A DNA stretch of 64,000 nucleotides from Alteromonadaceae bacterium (lineage in GTDB: Bacteria > Pseudomonadota > Gammaproteobacteria > Enterobacterales > Alteromonadaceae), in contig WKFJ01000045.1 in the NCBI GenBank assembly GCA_014872785.1, forward strand, positions 1-64,000, read 5' to 3'. The position numbers and the translations under genes are program-made. This document shows, piece by piece, positions 1-7,911 of the stretch (position 1 is the first letter of the stretch; each line of letters begins with the position of its first letter). The notes under the pieces are model-generated. The model searched no databases and was not told the origin of the DNA. It worked only from the letters and a program-made list of their open reading frames with translations.

Positions 1-87
1 AAACGCCCTAGGCCATCACGACCCAGGGCAGTTAAGATCTCAAAAACCCGATATCCGGTCAATCGCAATGCTGCTCCACTTAAGTGA
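1..87 (+). CDS. IS4-family transposase, C-terminal 28 residues (partial)
   Basis: Frame 1 is open from the window edge to a TGA at 85-87. The visible peptide contains RPRAVKISKTRYPV followed by NAAPLK, a basic tail that I recognise as typical of the C terminus of IS4-family DDE transposases. The catalytic residues lie upstream, outside the window. The opposite strand also has an open frame here (101 to 1, ATG at 101, after an AGG), but the transposase signature and the adjacent terminal repeat make the plus-strand reading much more likely. Confidence 0.7.
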   Translation, partial: KRPRPSRPRAVKISKTRYPVNRNAAPLK

Positions 88-97
88 ACTGCATTGC
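1..97 (+). mobile_element. Right end of an IS4-family insertion sequence (truncated by window edge)
   Basis: The first 87 bases encode the C terminus of an IS4-type transposase, and bases 78-97 form a terminal-inverted-repeat-like sequence. Read outside-in, this repeat has the core AATGC-N-GTTCA-N-TTAAG. From memory the E. coli IS4 terminal repeat has AATGCCGATCAGTTAAG, which matches at most positions. The transposase stop codon lies inside the repeat, as expected for a compact IS. The element ends about 18 bp beyond the perM stop codon, so it inserted just downstream of perM without breaking it. The left end and target duplication are outside the window. Confidence 0.7.
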
Positions 98-114
98 GCA
101 TCTAGCGGCCTTTT

Positions 115-1188
115 TTATTCTAGCTCTAACTCAGGCTCTATCTTTGGTTGTGACCAGGCATTGACAAGTGCATTTACCAGTGTGGCAAGTGGAATAGCAA
201 AGAACACGCCCCAAAACCCCCATAGTCCGCCAAAAAACAGTACGGCAATAATGATATAAAGTGGATGCAAGCTCACCGCTTCAGAGAAAAGGATGGGAAC
301 CAACACATTACCATCAAGCGCTTGAATGATACCGTATGCTATCATCACCGACCAAAATTCAGGGCTTACGCCCCATTGAAACAGTGCTACAGCAGCAACA
401 GGAATAGTCACAAAAGCGGCACCTATATAGGGAATTAACACCGAAAAGCCAACTAACACTCCGAGTAGTAAGGCGTAGCGCAAATCCATCACTAAAAATG
501 TGACTACAGAAACCCCACCAACAATGATGATTTCAATAACTTTACCGCGAATGTAATTGATAATTTGCCCATTCATTTCTTGCCCAACTTGCAAGATTAG
601 GCGTCTCTGGCTCGGTAAAAATCGTGACACGTGAGACAACAGAAGGTCTTTGTCTTTGAGCATAAAGAAAACCATCAAAGGTACCAAAATGAGATATATC
701 AATAATGCTGCGAAGCCAAATAAAGAGGAGAAGGATAACGTGATAAGATCTTCCCCTATAGAAACGACTTTTTCATCGACACCAACGAGCATTGATTCGA
801 TTTGTTCACCTTTTACTAAGTTAGGGTAACTCTCCGGCAGTTGAATTAACCAGGCCTGCATCTGCGCCCATATTTCTGGCAATTCACTCACTAAGTTGAC
901 ACCCTGCTCCCAGATAACAGGCACAACCCCCACTAGCAGCAGAATCGCCACACTGATAAATCCCAGACTGACTAGCATACTAGCCCAGCGACGATGCATA
1001 TTGGCACCTTCAAGTTTGGTAACAGGCCAATCGAGTAAATAAGCTAAGACGACTGACACAATGACCGGCGCCAACATGTTGCCCCAAAATATGAAGAACA
1101 GAGAGGCGAGCACCAACAATAACAACAACATCGCTGCGTCAGGGTCAGAAAACGTGCGTCTATACCATCGACCAAAAACACCAAACAT
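115..1188 (-). CDS. perM: AI-2E family transporter / PerM-like permease
   Basis: This 357-residue polytopic inner-membrane protein belongs to the AI-2E exporter family (UPF0118). Several long hydrophobic helices are visible, with two near the N terminus (about residues 18-50 and 67-87) and a cluster from about 155 to 340. The family has been linked to autoinducer-2 export or other small-molecule and ion efflux; the substrate here cannot be told. In E. coli perM is divergent from bepA, and here perM is also divergent from a short ORF followed by bepA, which supports the assignment. Its 3' end abuts an IS4 element end (about 18 bp away). Confidence 0.85.
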   Translation of the reverse strand: MFGVFGRWYRRTFSDPDAAMLLLLLVLASLFFIFWGNMLAPVIVSVVLAYLLDWPVTKLEGANMHRRWASMLVSLGFISVAILLLVGVVPVIWEQGVNLVSELPEIWAQMQAWLIQLPESYPNLVKGEQIESMLVGVDEKVVSIGEDLITLSFSSLFGFAALLIYLILVPLMVFFMLKDKDLLLSHVSRFLPSQRRLILQVGQEMNGQIINYIRGKVIEIIIVGGVSVVTFLVMDLRYALLLGVLVGFSVLIPYIGAAFVTIPVAAVALFQWGVSPEFWSVMIAYGIIQALDGNVLVPILFSEAVSLHPLYIIIAVLFFGGLWGFWGVFFAIPLATLVNALVNAWSQPKIEPELELE

Positions 1189-1240
1189 TGAAAAACCTAA
1201 ATTAAATCATTTATGTACCAATAATATCAGAGACCCTGCC

Positions 1241-1269
1241 CTGTCAAAAACCTATTTGCGTGTTATAGT
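1241..1269 (+). promoter_or_regulatory. Sigma70-type promoter for the 1310-1891 gene
   Basis: A -35 box CTGTCA (1241-1246) and a -10 box TATAGT (1264-1269) are separated by 17 bp. They lie 41 bp before the GTG start at 1310, in the divergent perM intergenic region. Inferred from sequence only. Confidence 0.45.
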
Positions 1270-1309
1270 TTTATTAATCTAGCACGTCCGATGAGCTCGA
1301 GGAGAAAGG

Positions 1310-1891
1310 GTGTCTATTCAACCTTCATTAAAGGAAATAATGAACTACAAGAAAAGGCTTAACTGGGGCGAACTGCCACCGTTTTTCCATATGGTTGCCA
1401 ATAGCCTTTCAGATGTCGGTGGTATGAATGTGCACGGATTCGATAATGCCTTTAAACGCATTGTGAAACGCAATAACTGGAATTTACAACGACTGGGTGG
1501 TCGAGAGACATATTCTGGTGAGATTATCGTAGAGCGCAAACCTGAGTTAACAGTCCATCGACGCTTTGTCGGAAACAACTATGAAATTCATTGCATGCCT
1601 GAGGTAGATGACGAACCCGTCGTACTTTATCGGAAAAAAGACGACATCGATTTCAAAGTCTGGGATCCCAGCACGATGCAGTGTTTAGTTAAACTTAACG
1701 ACTTCGCCGAGTTTATTCGTTACGCCTTCACCAAAGGAGATGAAGCGGACATGTTACTGGTTAAACACGCCTCAGCATTAACAGAACAAGTACTTTTAGA
1801 TTTGTCTGAAGATATCCAAATAACTGGGCTAAAGGGATATTCCATTAAGAAAATAATGCAAAGGATTGAAGAAGAAGGTATTCAAGATTAA
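1310..1891 (+). CDS. Hypothetical protein, 193 aa
   Basis: I do not recognise a family. The GTG start is chosen because a strong Shine-Dalgarno sequence (AGGAG, about 1299-1303) precedes it at good spacing; an in-frame ATG at 1340 lacks such a site. The protein is soluble, mixed charged, with no signal peptide or membrane segment. It has a basic first half, a central beta-rich part (about residues 70-125) and an alpha-helical C terminus ending in a charged IMQRIEEEGIQD stretch. It sits between divergent perM and bepA, 78 bp ahead of bepA, so it may be cotranscribed with it. Function unknown. Confidence 0.75.
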   Translation: MSIQPSLKEIMNYKKRLNWGELPPFFHMVANSLSDVGGMNVHGFDNAFKRIVKRNNWNLQRLGGRETYSGEIIVERKPELTVHRRFVGNNYEIHCMPEVDDEPVVLYRKKDDIDFKVWDPSTMQCLVKLNDFAEFIRYAFTKGDEADMLLVKHASALTEQVLLDLSEDIQITGLKGYSIKKIMQRIEEEGIQD

Positions 1892-1969
1892 GCTTTTGGT
1901 GGAACTTATTTTTAATTTAATGTTCCAAATCAAGCACGCCAATTTTCATTCAACACTTTGATTTATTTA

Positions 1970-3421
1970 ATGATTAGACTTTTAATTGCTTTTTCCTTTT
2001 TCTTTTTGATTCAAGCCGCCGCCCAAGATTTCAGCGGTACCGCAAAAAACAAGCTTCCCGAAATTGGTGTTGTGGCGTCTGATGCCATTAGTATCGATAA
2101 AGAAAAAGAAATTGGCGACATTCTCATGAAGCAACTGCTCAGTCAGTCAGGTGTTATCATGGATCCAGTATTAGACGAATACCTTAATGATGTGGGAAAT
2201 AGACTAGTCGCCCAAGCTGATAACGTTAAGTTTCCTTTCAAGTTTTTCTGGATAAATGACCGCCAAATCAATGCTTTCGCCTTTTTTGGTGGACATGTGG
2301 GCATGCATACAGGCTTGATGTACCACACAGAAAACGAAAGTGAATTGGCTTCTGTATTGGCGCACGAAATTAGTCACGTTACCCAACGCCATATTGCAAG
2401 AAGAATAGCGGCTCAAAATAAGACCTCGCCACTGCAACTTGCGTCATTGTTTGGGAGTGTGTTGCTTGCAATGGCCGATCCCGAAGCGGGAATGGCAGCA
2501 TTATCGGCCACACAAGCGGCATCTCAACAGTTTGCTATTAATTACACGCGCTCAAATGAACAAGAAGCTGATAGAGTTGGTTTTCAAATGCTTGATAAAG
2601 CGGGTTTTGACACCGCTGGTGCCGCCTCCTTCTTTGGCAAACTCGTGGAAAAATATAGAGTTCAGTCCAAGCCTCCTCAATTTCTATTAACACACCCATT
2701 ACCTGAATCTCGTGTCGCTGATGCTCGCAGCAGGCAAGACCTTTACCAGCGAAAAAACTTACCACCAAGCCTGTCTTTTCACTTGGCAAAGGCTAGGATC
2801 CAAGGACGCTATCTGTTTAGTGCCAAATACAATATTGAACATTATATAGCGAGTCTGGAGAAAAACGCTTACGCAATGCGCGAAGCTGCAGAATATGGGT
2901 TGGCCATTGCTTATTATCGCAATGAGGACTACAAAGAAGCAGAGGAGGTGTTGTCGCCCCTGTTGGAATCAGATCCTGAGAACCTTTTCTATTTGGATCT
3001 GGCAACCGATGTCGCCATTGCCCTCAAGCAAATCGAAAAAGCGCGTAAAACGCTAGAGTTGATGGCAGAGAAACAACCTCGAAATCGAATTATTTCCCTG
3101 AATCTCGCCAATGCCGCGCTAAACGAGGGCAGAAGCCAGCAAGCGATAGACGTTCTAACAGACTATCTACTCATCGACCCCGATGATGCACTGTCTTATC
3201 AGCTGCTAAGTGAAGCACACAGCAATGAAAATAATTATTTGGCTATGCATCAAGCAAAAGCGGAATGGTTAGCTTTACTCGCTGCCTACCCCAACGCGAT
3301 AGATGAGCTACAAACTGCTTATAATTATGCAAAAAACAATAATAATAACATTGAAAAACAGCGAATAAGAGCGCGTATCGAGCAAATCAGAGATGACCAA
3401 AAACGCTTAAAGTCGTTGTAA
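1970..3421 (+). CDS. bepA: BepA-like periplasmic M48 metalloprotease with TPR domain
   Basis: BepA (YfgC) is a periplasmic zinc protease and chaperone that helps assemble or degrade LptD and other outer-membrane beta-barrel proteins. The zinc motif HEISH is at residues 132-136 (VLAHEISHVTQRH), and the third ligand is likely the Glu of NEQEADRVG. The C-terminal third has alternating amphipathic helices typical of TPR repeats. ATG 1970 gives a clean signal peptide (MIRLLIAFSFFFLIQAAAQ); a TTG at 1958 would only prepend four residues. The length (483 aa) equals the family norm. It converges with the thioredoxin gene on the other strand, overlapping by 15 bp. The neighbouring yfgD matches E. coli order. 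Confidence 0.93.
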   Translation: MIRLLIAFSFFFLIQAAAQDFSGTAKNKLPEIGVVASDAISIDKEKEIGDILMKQLLSQSGVIMDPVLDEYLNDVGNRLVAQADNVKFPFKFFWINDRQINAFAFFGGHVGMHTGLMYHTENESELASVLAHEISHVTQRHIARRIAAQNKTSPLQLASLFGSVLLAMADPEAGMAALSATQAASQQFAINYTRSNEQEADRVGFQMLDKAGFDTAGAASFFGKLVEKYRVQSKPPQFLLTHPLPESRVADARSRQDLYQRKNLPPSLSFHLAKARIQGRYLFSAKYNIEHYIASLEKNAYAMREAAEYGLAIAYYRNEDYKEAEEVLSPLLESDPENLFYLDLATDVAIALKQIEKARKTLELMAEKQPRNRIISLNLANAALNEGRSQQAIDVLTDYLLIDPDDALSYQLLSEAHSNENNYLAMHQAKAEWLALLAAYPNAIDELQTAYNYAKNNNNNIEKQRIRARIEQIRDDQKRLKSL

Positions 3422-3880
3422 TTTGTCAACCCAGCCTTGTAGTTCTGCAGCTGAGATTTGCCCTTTTAAAGTTTCAACTACCTCTCCATTGGGTGCAACT
3501 ATATAGGTTGTAGGCAGCTGAGCAGGCTTTTCAAACTTTTGAAAATTTCCCTTAGATAAACTCAAAAGCGGGAACTTCATATCATATTTCCCTGCAAGTG
3601 AATCAAGCTCTGCGTCATCAAGCGCATCGAAACTAATAGCAAAAATGTTTTGATTCTTGTTATCAGAAGCAAGATGAAATTCATTTAACTCTGGCACTTC
3701 TTTTAGACAAGGTGCGCACCATTCAGCAAAATAGTTCACCACTAACCAGTTACCCTGAAGCTCATTCCAATTGTGTTTAACACCATCTATTGTATAAAAG
3801 TTCTGTTGCTGATGCTGATATACATTTATGCCCACTAAAGCACTAGCTATCGCCAATACCGCCACAATTACATTTTTCAT
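3407..3880 (-). CDS. TlpA-family periplasmic thioredoxin-like protein
   Basis: This 157-residue protein has one N-terminal hydrophobic segment (signal or anchor, MKNVIVAVLAIASALVGI) and a thioredoxin fold with the redox motif WCAPC. The pattern VVNYFAEWCAPCLKEVPELNEF and a later cis-Pro segment (AQLPTTYIV) are typical of TlpA/ResA-like disulfide reductases that act in the periplasm. ATG 3880 is preferred because AAAGGA lies just upstream; an earlier in-frame start at 3970 would add 30 residues with no ribosome binding site. Its target is unknown. It lies on the opposite strand between bepA and yfgD. Confidence 0.85.
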   Translation of the reverse strand: MKNVIVAVLAIASALVGINVYQHQQQNFYTIDGVKHNWNELQGNWLVVNYFAEWCAPCLKEVPELNEFHLASDNKNQNIFAISFDALDDAELDSLAGKYDMKFPLLSLSKGNFQKFEKPAQLPTTYIVAPNGEVVETLKGQISAAELQGWVDKLQRL

Positions 3881-3963
3881 CAATTTCCTTTTAGTAGATA
3901 ATAGGCTTTTCAGATAATATTCTGTTAGCTCTGACAGAGAATAAAATAATAAGGCTGTTAATA

Positions 3964-4320
3964 ATGTCAATCTTCACTATTTATCACAACCCTCGTTGTT
4001 CCAAGAGTCGTCAAACACTAGCACTAATTGAACAAAATAATATCGTACCGACCATAGTCGAGTATCTAAAAGTTCCACTAACCGAAGACGAAATCGTTAA
4101 CCTTAAAGAAAAGCTCGGTTACACAAGCTTCATTGAAATGATGCGAACAAAAGAAGCTGAATTTAAAGAGCACGGATTGAGTAAGAACAGTAATGAAGAT
4201 TCTCTGGTAAAAGCCATGGCCGCCAGCCCCAAACTTATCGAACGTCCAATCGTGACAAAGGGCGAAAAAGCTATCATGGGACGTCCACCCGAAAACGTAC
4301 TCGACCTAATCAATGACTAA
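3964..4320 (+). CDS. ArsC-family glutaredoxin-type arsenate reductase (YfgD-like)
   Basis: The 118-residue protein has the ArsC-family active-site pattern HNPRCSKSRQTL at the N terminus and the RPIVTKGEKAIMGRPPENV segment near the C terminus, both typical of YfgD. Classical ArsC reduces arsenate with glutathione and glutaredoxin; the chromosomal YfgD branch often lies outside ars operons and its physiological substrate is uncertain. It overlaps the following wrbA by 8 bp, so the two are translationally coupled. No arsenite pump or ArsR regulator is nearby. Confidence 0.88.
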   Translation: MSIFTIYHNPRCSKSRQTLALIEQNNIVPTIVEYLKVPLTEDEIVNLKEKLGYTSFIEMMRTKEAEFKEHGLSKNSNEDSLVKAMAASPKLIERPIVTKGEKAIMGRPPENVLDLIND

Positions 4321-4882
4321 AGTTCTCGTACTTTATTACAGTCGCTCAGGTAGAACTAAAAAATTGGCCCAATCTATCGCTTTGGGCGTAGCGAAAACAG
4401 GAGCGGAAGCGGTTCTGCGGTCGGTGCCATCTTTACACAACGACACGGATAAAACCTCAGAGCAATTTGTCAGCAAAGATGAGTTAGTGAATTGCGATGC
4501 ACTGGCGCTGGGTAGCCCGACACGCTTTGGTCAAATGGCCACTCCGTTAAAACAATTTATTGAGACAACTAGTGACACTTGGTTAAACGGAGAATTGATT
4601 GATAAACCCGCTTGTGTTTTCACCTCAACCGGTTCAATGCATGGCGGACAAGAGACGACACTCTTGTCGTTGGCGTTACCCTTGCTGCATCACGGTATGA
4701 TGTTAGTAGGTATCCCCTACTCACTGCCTGAACTGCATAAAACGCGAAGTGGTGGTTCTCCCTATGGCGCTAGCCACGTTGAGTCATCAGATTCATCACT
4801 GCTATCCAATGATGAAAAAACACTCGCTATTAGTTTAGGTGAACGATTAGCGATAACTGCAGCAAAATTAAAGAAGGATTGA
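4313..4882 (+). CDS. wrbA: WrbA-type NAD(P)H:quinone oxidoreductase (flavodoxin-like)
   Basis: The 189-residue flavodoxin-fold protein starts with the FMN phosphate-binding motif VLYYSRSGRTKKLA and has the WrbA signatures GSPTRFG and a FTSTGSMHGGQETTLLSL region. WrbA proteins are FMN-dependent two-electron quinone reductases that protect against redox cycling. It is the second gene of an apparent yfgD-wrbA-DUF2069 operon: 8 bp overlap upstream and 1 bp gap downstream. Confidence 0.9.
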   Translation: MTKVLVLYYSRSGRTKKLAQSIALGVAKTGAEAVLRSVPSLHNDTDKTSEQFVSKDELVNCDALALGSPTRFGQMATPLKQFIETTSDTWLNGELIDKPACVFTSTGSMHGGQETTLLSLALPLLHHGMMLVGIPYSLPELHKTRSGGSPYGASHVESSDSSLLSNDEKTLAISLGERLAITAAKLKKD

Positions 4883-4883
4883 C

Positions 4884-5273
4884 ATGGCAGAAAACACACG
4901 ACTCTTTAGGTTAATGGCCTTAATAAGTTATTTTGGTCTGTTTTCCTGGGTGATACTTTGGCATTTTTTCCTAACTGCCGAAAGTGCGTACAGCACTTTA
5001 TTCTTATTTTTATTTTGGGTGTTACCACTATTGTTTCCAGGGTACGGAATTGTCAAAGGAAAGCCCTATACACATGCATGGGCTAACTTTATTGTAATGA
5101 TTTACCTTATGCACGGTCTAACTGCTATATACACCAACCAAAATGAATGGTTGTACGCGTTAGTCGAAATTATATTAGCCACAACTTTATTTATAGGCTG
5201 TAGTTACTACGCGAGATTTCGCGGTAGAGAATTGGGTTTGGGTCTTAAGAAGTTGTCCGAAGAGAATCAATGA
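4884..5273 (+). CDS. DUF2069 family inner-membrane protein
   Basis: This is a small (129 aa) integral membrane protein with four predicted transmembrane segments (about residues 10-30, 38-55, 66-84 and 89-107) and a charged C-terminal tail. DUF2069 proteins commonly follow wrbA in gammaproteobacteria, as here; no biochemical role is established. It begins 1 bp after the wrbA stop and appears to be part of the same operon. Confidence 0.85.
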   Translation: MAENTRLFRLMALISYFGLFSWVILWHFFLTAESAYSTLFLFLFWVLPLLFPGYGIVKGKPYTHAWANFIVMIYLMHGLTAIYTNQNEWLYALVEIILATTLFIGCSYYARFRGRELGLGLKKLSEENQ

Positions 5274-5289
5274 GCAGGTAGAAATTGAG

Positions 5290-7209
5290 ATGAAGAAGCA
5301 GATTTTAGTTGTTGCCTTATCAACGGTATTAACCGCATGTGGCGGTGGTGGTGGCTCAAGCTCCACTCCAGCCCCAACCCCCACTACCCCAACCACACCA
5401 GCACCGTCAGAAGTAACGATAATAGGGGCTCAAAGTGCAAGCGTGAATGAGCCAGTCGGATTGGTTGCAATGCTACCAGACGGTCAATCAGGTGAAGCCT
5501 TCGATTTTAGTTGGACGCAAACCGCAGGCCCAACCGTCAACGCTTTAGCAACGCATTCTCAAGTTATTGGTTTCGATGTAAAAGAAGCCGGAGATTACAG
5601 TTTTCAGGTTGAAGTAACCGATTCAAGCGGCAGCGTTGTCACTCAAAATACCTTTGATTTTAGCGCCAGTGGCGATATTAAAAATGCGGGTGTCAGATTA
5701 GATCACGCCGTCGTCGAGCAGGGTAAAGTCTCTTTGAAAGCGGATGCACTTCCCGAATATGCCATTCCCAATGTGACCTGGACACAAATCGCAGGTCCAA
5801 CAATAAGTACGGCAGACCTCACCATCGACGAAGATGATAACTTGTTATTTTTTGATGCGCCTGCGGTTAATGCAGACACCCTATTTCAATTTGAAGCGAG
5901 AATACAACTTGCTGAAACGGGCGAAATTATCACTGACGAAGTGTCTGTATTAGTTAAAGATGCGACCATTAACAACAATGGGTATTTCCCCAGTGAAGAT
6001 ATAATAGGCCGGGTTGTGTATAACGAGATGCACGCTTATCGCCCAGATTCAGCGTATGCAAATGCATTGGAAAGTTGTGTCTATAACAATACCCTAGCTA
6101 ACTCTTGTAGTTTCGCAAACCTGCCATTGATAGGTAAAGTCAACAGTAACCCAACTGTGGAAAATGTCTTGGATCGGCTGCTAGTGTCACACGATTGGAT
6201 GGGTGATCGTTTCAAGGAGTATCTCGAGACCTCGGTAGCAGCACAAGATATGTTGCTCTTGCTAAAAGGCGTCACAGCCGTCGTTATTTCATATGAAGTA
6301 CGCCCTTCATTTTATTGGTCTGCAACAGGCGCAATATACTTAGATGCCAATAACTTTTGGGTTTATCCTGAAGAACGCGACACACTAAACGATCAGCCTG
6401 ATTTTCGTTCAAACTTTGGCAACGATTTACAATTCATCATGCCGTGGCGATATGTTAGAAATGGTCAAAATTACTTAAATCGAGGCTCTTACCCCGTAGA
6501 GCAACGTTTAAGCAGAAGTTTTGAGGATGTAGAGGCGGACATTACCTGGTTGATGTATCACGAACTTGCACATGCCAATGACTTCTTCCCTCCAAGTACA
6601 CACGCGGGTATGGCAACAAACACCAGTCCATTGGCGTTTTCAAATAGCAACCCACCAACGTCAAATACATTCTCACAAATTTATCCATTACTTTCCCAAG
6701 AGTTGGTTAGTCTTGCTCAGGTGAGCTTTCGTGGAGAAACTGCCAACAATACCCAAAAAGCTTATCAAGCATCTGATATTCAGCAGTTCTTTGAACCTGA
6801 TAACGCAGCCATGTATTACAGCTTTTCAACTACTCGCGAGGATTATGCGACTTTGTTTGAGCGTTTTATGATGGCATACCGATTTGGTGCCGAGAGTGAT
6901 GTCGCCGTCCTATCCCGAGTAAACAATCCGGAGTTTGTGGTGACATGGGGACAAAGACACCGTATTAATGACCCAAAACTCATTGAACGAACAAAGTATA
7001 CAGTGGAGAATATTCTACCGAGCTTAGATGCAGACGCTATTCAAGCGACATTCAACTCCCCACAACTTATGACCCCAGGAGTATCATGGTTTGACAACCT
7101 AATTGGTTCAGATAAAGCGGGGAACATTAAGCAATCAGGCGCTGTAAAAGCAGAAGATATTCAGCAATATCTTCGCTATCCTCACATGCAACTACACAAT
7201 ATCCAATAG
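5290..7209 (+). CDS. Large lipoprotein with PKD/Ig-like domains and HEXXH zinc-protease motif
   Basis: The 639-residue protein begins with a lipoprotein signal (lipobox LTAC, Cys17) followed by a Gly/Ser-rich and Pro/Thr-rich linker (about residues 18-42). Two beta-rich Ig/PKD-like modules follow (about 45-125 and 130-225; both contain a WTQ-x-AGPT motif). The C-terminal part carries HELAH at residues 424-428 (LMYHELAHANDFFPP), a zincin-type motif, with candidate downstream acidic ligands. It is probably surface-exposed or anchored in the outer membrane. I cannot name the family. It lies 16 bp after the DUF2069 gene, and its 3' end overlaps convergent hda by 18 bp. Confidence 0.8.
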   Translation: MKKQILVVALSTVLTACGGGGGSSSTPAPTPTTPTTPAPSEVTIIGAQSASVNEPVGLVAMLPDGQSGEAFDFSWTQTAGPTVNALATHSQVIGFDVKEAGDYSFQVEVTDSSGSVVTQNTFDFSASGDIKNAGVRLDHAVVEQGKVSLKADALPEYAIPNVTWTQIAGPTISTADLTIDEDDNLLFFDAPAVNADTLFQFEARIQLAETGEIITDEVSVLVKDATINNNGYFPSEDIIGRVVYNEMHAYRPDSAYANALESCVYNNTLANSCSFANLPLIGKVNSNPTVENVLDRLLVSHDWMGDRFKEYLETSVAAQDMLLLLKGVTAVVISYEVRPSFYWSATGAIYLDANNFWVYPEERDTLNDQPDFRSNFGNDLQFIMPWRYVRNGQNYLNRGSYPVEQRLSRSFEDVEADITWLMYHELAHANDFFPPSTHAGMATNTSPLAFSNSNPPTSNTFSQIYPLLSQELVSLAQVSFRGETANNTQKAYQASDIQQFFEPDNAAMYYSFSTTREDYATLFERFMMAYRFGAESDVAVLSRVNNPEFVVTWGQRHRINDPKLIERTKYTVENILPSLDADAIQATFNSPQLMTPGVSWFDNLIGSDKAGNIKQSGAVKAEDIQQYLRYPHMQLHNIQ

Positions 7210-7911
7210 TTGTTTTAGCAGGGGTATAGTCAGCTTGCGCTTCTCCTGCAGGCTGACTTCATCAAGTTTGTCCAACCAGGTATTTAGCGTTTTAGTGTCC
7301 CGAGCGATGCGATTTATCAAATACTTAGTGACGTCCTCAGTAAGCTTAAAACCCCGTTCCTTGGCTTTCATCATAAAATAAGCTTGTTTATCATCATTGT
7401 TTAACGGCACGATTTTTATGGTATCACCCCACATCAATCGTGACTTCAAATCAGGCAAGCTGAATTCTGTTAATGCAGGAATTGTGCGCGACGTTAACAC
7501 TATCAGCCCTTTCTCACGCTCTAAAACTTTATTTATCAAATCAAATAACGCCACTTCCCACTCTCTTTTTCCAACAATGGCATCGAGATGGTCAATGAAA
7601 ATGACGTCAAGCTGTTCCATCTGTTCCAGAATCATTGGTGGATAATCCACTAATGAGTTCAGATCAAGGAAGGTAGTGTTATAGCCTTGTGACTGTATTT
7701 TTTGATAGCTTGCATGCAATAAGTGAGATTTACCTACCGCTTCATCACCACAGTAGATAAAGATCGGCTTTTTGTGCGAGCTTTCAATGGGCGAAAGGTT
7801 CTTTAGGCGAAACAGTAGCTCCGCATTCTCTCCAGTTAAATAATTATCGAATGCAAATCGTGGTAAATTCGCAATCGGCAGCGGCATTTGCTGCTTTACT
7901 ATTACTTCCAC
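7192..7911 (-). CDS. hda: DnaA regulatory inactivator Hda
   Basis: Hda is an AAA+ DnaA paralogue that, bound to the loaded beta clamp, stimulates hydrolysis of DnaA-ATP and so prevents re-initiation of replication. The N terminus has a clamp-binding motif (QMPLPI, residues 8-13). The Walker A-like segment is GDEAVGKSHLL and the Walker B-like segment is VIFIDHLDAI. At 239 aa it is the usual Hda length and lacks the DNA-binding domain IV of DnaA. It overlaps the upstream DUF2066 gene by 10 bp, so the pair is probably an operon. E. coli has hda in the same perM-bepA-yfgD to purMN neighbourhood. Confidence 0.92.
   Translation of the reverse strand: MEVIVKQQMPLPIANLPRFAFDNYLTGENAELLFRLKNLSPIESSHKKPIFIYCGDEAVGKSHLLHASYQKIQSQGYNTTFLDLNSLVDYPPMILEQMEQLDVIFIDHLDAIVGKREWEVALFDLINKVLEREKGLIVLTSRTIPALTEFSLPDLKSRLMWGDTIKIVPLNNDDKQAYFMMKAKERGFKLTEDVTKYLINRIARDTKTLNTWLDKLDEVSLQEKRKLTIPLLKQLLDIV

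Noticed and set aside
1-101. Minus-strand ORF with ATG at 101 and an AGG upstream
   Set aside because: It is open to the window edge and looks plausible, but the plus strand encodes an IS4-type transposase C terminus followed by an IS4-like terminal repeat, which explains the sequence better.
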